Shown here in pieces: positions 62,500-64,000 of a stretch of DNA of 64,000 nt. Below the pieces are notes generated by a model. The model saw only the letters and a program-made list of their open reading frames with translations. It made no database searches and had not been told where the DNA came from. The translations under genes were made by a program, and so were the position numbers. This DNA is from Meloidogyne chitwoodi (Eukaryota > Nematoda > Chromadorea > Rhabditida > Meloidogynidae): assembly GCA_015183035.1 (NCBI GenBank), contig JACZZP010000014.1:1798001-1862000 (forward strand), in the 5' to 3' direction. The stretch's first letter is position 1; each line of letters opens with the position of its first letter.

Positions 62500-63834
62500 T
62501 TAAAGTAAACAAACATCTGAATTTTCCAATAAATGTTGTATACAATTGAAGGGTAAAAAATGTCGAGTTCCCTTTTCTAGCTTCAAAAGAATTTCAGAAT
62601 TTGGATCTGCCATGTTTGTTATTGGAATATCTTCTAACTAAATATTTTTAAAATTAAAATAAAATTGTTTTTAAATTTAAAGACGTTTTGTCGCTAAAAT
62701 ATCTATTTTTTAAATATTTCACCAAATACTGAACTAAAAATTCTGATTTTTTTCTTGAAAATAGCTAAGACCTTTAGGAATGTCTGTACAAAATTTCAAA
62801 ATTTTAGGTTTTCATTTTTTATATTTTTCATAAACGAAAGTCTTAACAATATGCGCCCAAACGTCTCCTTTAAAATACATACAATTATAATGTTTTTCAG
62901 AATTTTTAAAAATAAAATTCTGATATTTTTCAGAATTTACAAAAATAAATTCTGATATTTTTCAGAATTACAAAAATAAATTCTGATATTTTTCAGAATT
63001 TTCAATTAAATAAATTCTGATATTTTTCAGAATTTTCAATTAAATGTATTTTTCTGACTGAAAAATCAGAATTTACAAAAATGTATTTTCCTGAAAAATA
63101 CATTTCAGAATATACAATAAAATAAAATTTAAAAAAATACCCCATCCTTCAGTACTTCAATAAAAACTCTAACTGTTAAATCATTTTCATCACAACTTTC
63201 AGTAATAGGCAACCATTTGATACTTGCAGGTATTTTTAAAAGAAAACTTTCATCAAAAAGTGTTTGATTTATTTTTAATAATTTTTTTGTAAATTCTAAT
63301 TCTCTAAAATCTAATAATTCTGAAGAATTTATATTACTCTTTCCTTCTTTTAATTTTTCCAAAATATTCTTTAAACGATCAGAGTGTTCTTGTAATATTT
63401 GGGCTGGATTTTGTTCTATTTTTAAAAGACGTAATCTAAAAAATTAATTTTAAAAATTAAAAACTTTTTTTTTAAATTTTTTAAAGAATTTAAAAAATAA
63501 TTTATAATTTTTTGAATTTTTTTCGATTCACAAAAATTTTAAAAAATCGAAAATAAAATATTTGAATAAAAAAATATATTTTTTATTAAAATTAAATTAA
63601 TTAAAAAATAAATATTTAAAAAAACCTTAGATATGAATTAATTAAATATTCAATTCTGCAAAGCTCCATTTTATGTATTGAACAAACCAAACTTTTTTTA
63701 TTTGGATTTCTTTCCATTATTCTTTCAATTAAATTTTTTTGTGAAATCATTTTGTCAACCAAATCCAATTTTTCTGGCAAAAGTTTGGGTGAAACAGATT
63801 CATTTAGAAATGTTTGGGTTAATTCTTTTAATAC
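62500..63834 (-). CDS. sld-5: GINS complex subunit SLD5 (GINS4), 5' partial
   Basis: Exons 63834-63626, 63435-63141 and 62637-62500 give 213 residues to the TAA; the start and first residues lie to the right, outside or at the window edge. SLD5 is one of four GINS subunits that, with CDC45, activate the MCM2-7 helicase. Visible family signatures: VLKELTQTFLNESVSPKLLP, NLIERIMERNP, the helix SIHKMELCRIEYLINSYLRL, FLLKIPASIKWLP and the C-terminal beta domain VLEDIPITNMADPNSEILLK, ending HLLENSDVCLL. The intron 62638-63140 holds a MITE copy and TTCTGATATTTTTCAGAATT repeats. Confidence 0.92.
62682..62865. mobile_element. 184-bp MITE, copy 2 (reverse orientation), in sld-5 intron
   Basis: Inverted ends GACGTTTTGTCGC (62682-62694) and GCGCCCAAACGTC (62853-62865). 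It has the same length as the copy at 46125-46308 and aligns with it after reverse complementing. Confidence 0.75.
62885..63110. repeat. TTCTGATATTTTTCAGAATT tandem-like repeat
   Basis: About five copies of AAATTCTGATATTTTTCAGA with variable spacers sit in the sld-5 intron. Each unit is itself a short inverted repeat (TTCTGA...TCAGAA). Confidence 0.75.
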
Positions 63835-64000
63835 CTAAAAATTAAAAAAATAAAAGAAATAAAAAATGAAGGTAAAAAGAGTTTCATAAAATTAAAAAGT
63901 CATTCTTTTTAAAAGTAAAAGTACTCAAAAAGAAAATTTTCAACAAATAAACAAAACCCTTTGGTAGTAATCACCAAAAGGCTTTTTATGAATCTCAATC

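Noticed and set aside
63955..64000. Possible further sld-5 exon at the right edge (HKKPFGDYYQR)
   Set aside because: Only a few codons are visible, the stretch is a hairpin (CCTTTGGT/ACCAAAAGG), and its phase relative to the next exon cannot be tested.

Overview
This window is nuclear DNA from an animal with many short introns, most likely a plant-parasitic tylenchid nematode such as a root-knot nematode (Meloidogyne). The evidence is: very AT-rich sequence, introns often only 35-60 nt, splice acceptors of the tttcag or ttttag type, small intergenic distances, acceptor-like sites just before some start codons (as for trans-spliced leaders), and proteins closest in recognisable features to Caenorhabditis families (LIM-9, HIM-3/HTP, LET-268, ASNA-1). 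Genus-level assignment is inference. Genes were rebuilt by joining exons by hand; every join was checked for reading frame and GT-AG borders, and the exceptions are reported as findings.

The left half (0-33.8 kb) reads almost entirely rightwards: a PET/six-LIM FHL protein (5' end outside the window), an unrecognised leftward gene, ceramide kinase, HELQ-type DNA helicase, GET3/ASNA-1, a DTW-domain tRNA-modification protein, mitochondrial acyl carrier protein, a HORMA-domain meiotic axis protein, procollagen lysyl hydroxylase, mitochondrial MTO1/MnmG and a TauE/SafE-type membrane protein. A repeat-rich tail-to-tail spacer (33.8-35.0 kb) separates this from the right half, which reads mostly leftwards: a 39-exon WDR62/MAPKBP1 homologue (35.0-49.3 kb), MCM6, a BRICHOS-domain type II membrane protein and the GINS subunit SLD5 (5' end outside the window). 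A small Cys-rich membrane protein gene is divergent from mcm-6.

The most unusual object lies on the + strand inside one intron of the leftward WDR62 gene. It is a 383-residue chimera that joins an SH3 domain clearly related to ABL kinase SH3 to an acidic linker, a Cys/His zinc-finger-like motif and a GIY-YIG nuclease-like domain that keeps the expected Tyr, Tyr, Arg and Glu residues. I know of no described protein with this layout.

Introns and spacers carry much small-element DNA. There is a complete non-autonomous hAT-like element with an 8-bp target duplication, a 261-bp foldback element, two 184-bp copies of one inverted-repeat family in opposite orientations, several other foldback elements, and about ten degenerate tRNA-like (SINE-like) elements. 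Short motif families (TTTCCGGAAA; AATCAGAA/TTCTGATT) recur in introns of many genes. Two DNA-replication genes (mcm-6, sld-5) and one replication-repair helicase (helq) share the window.
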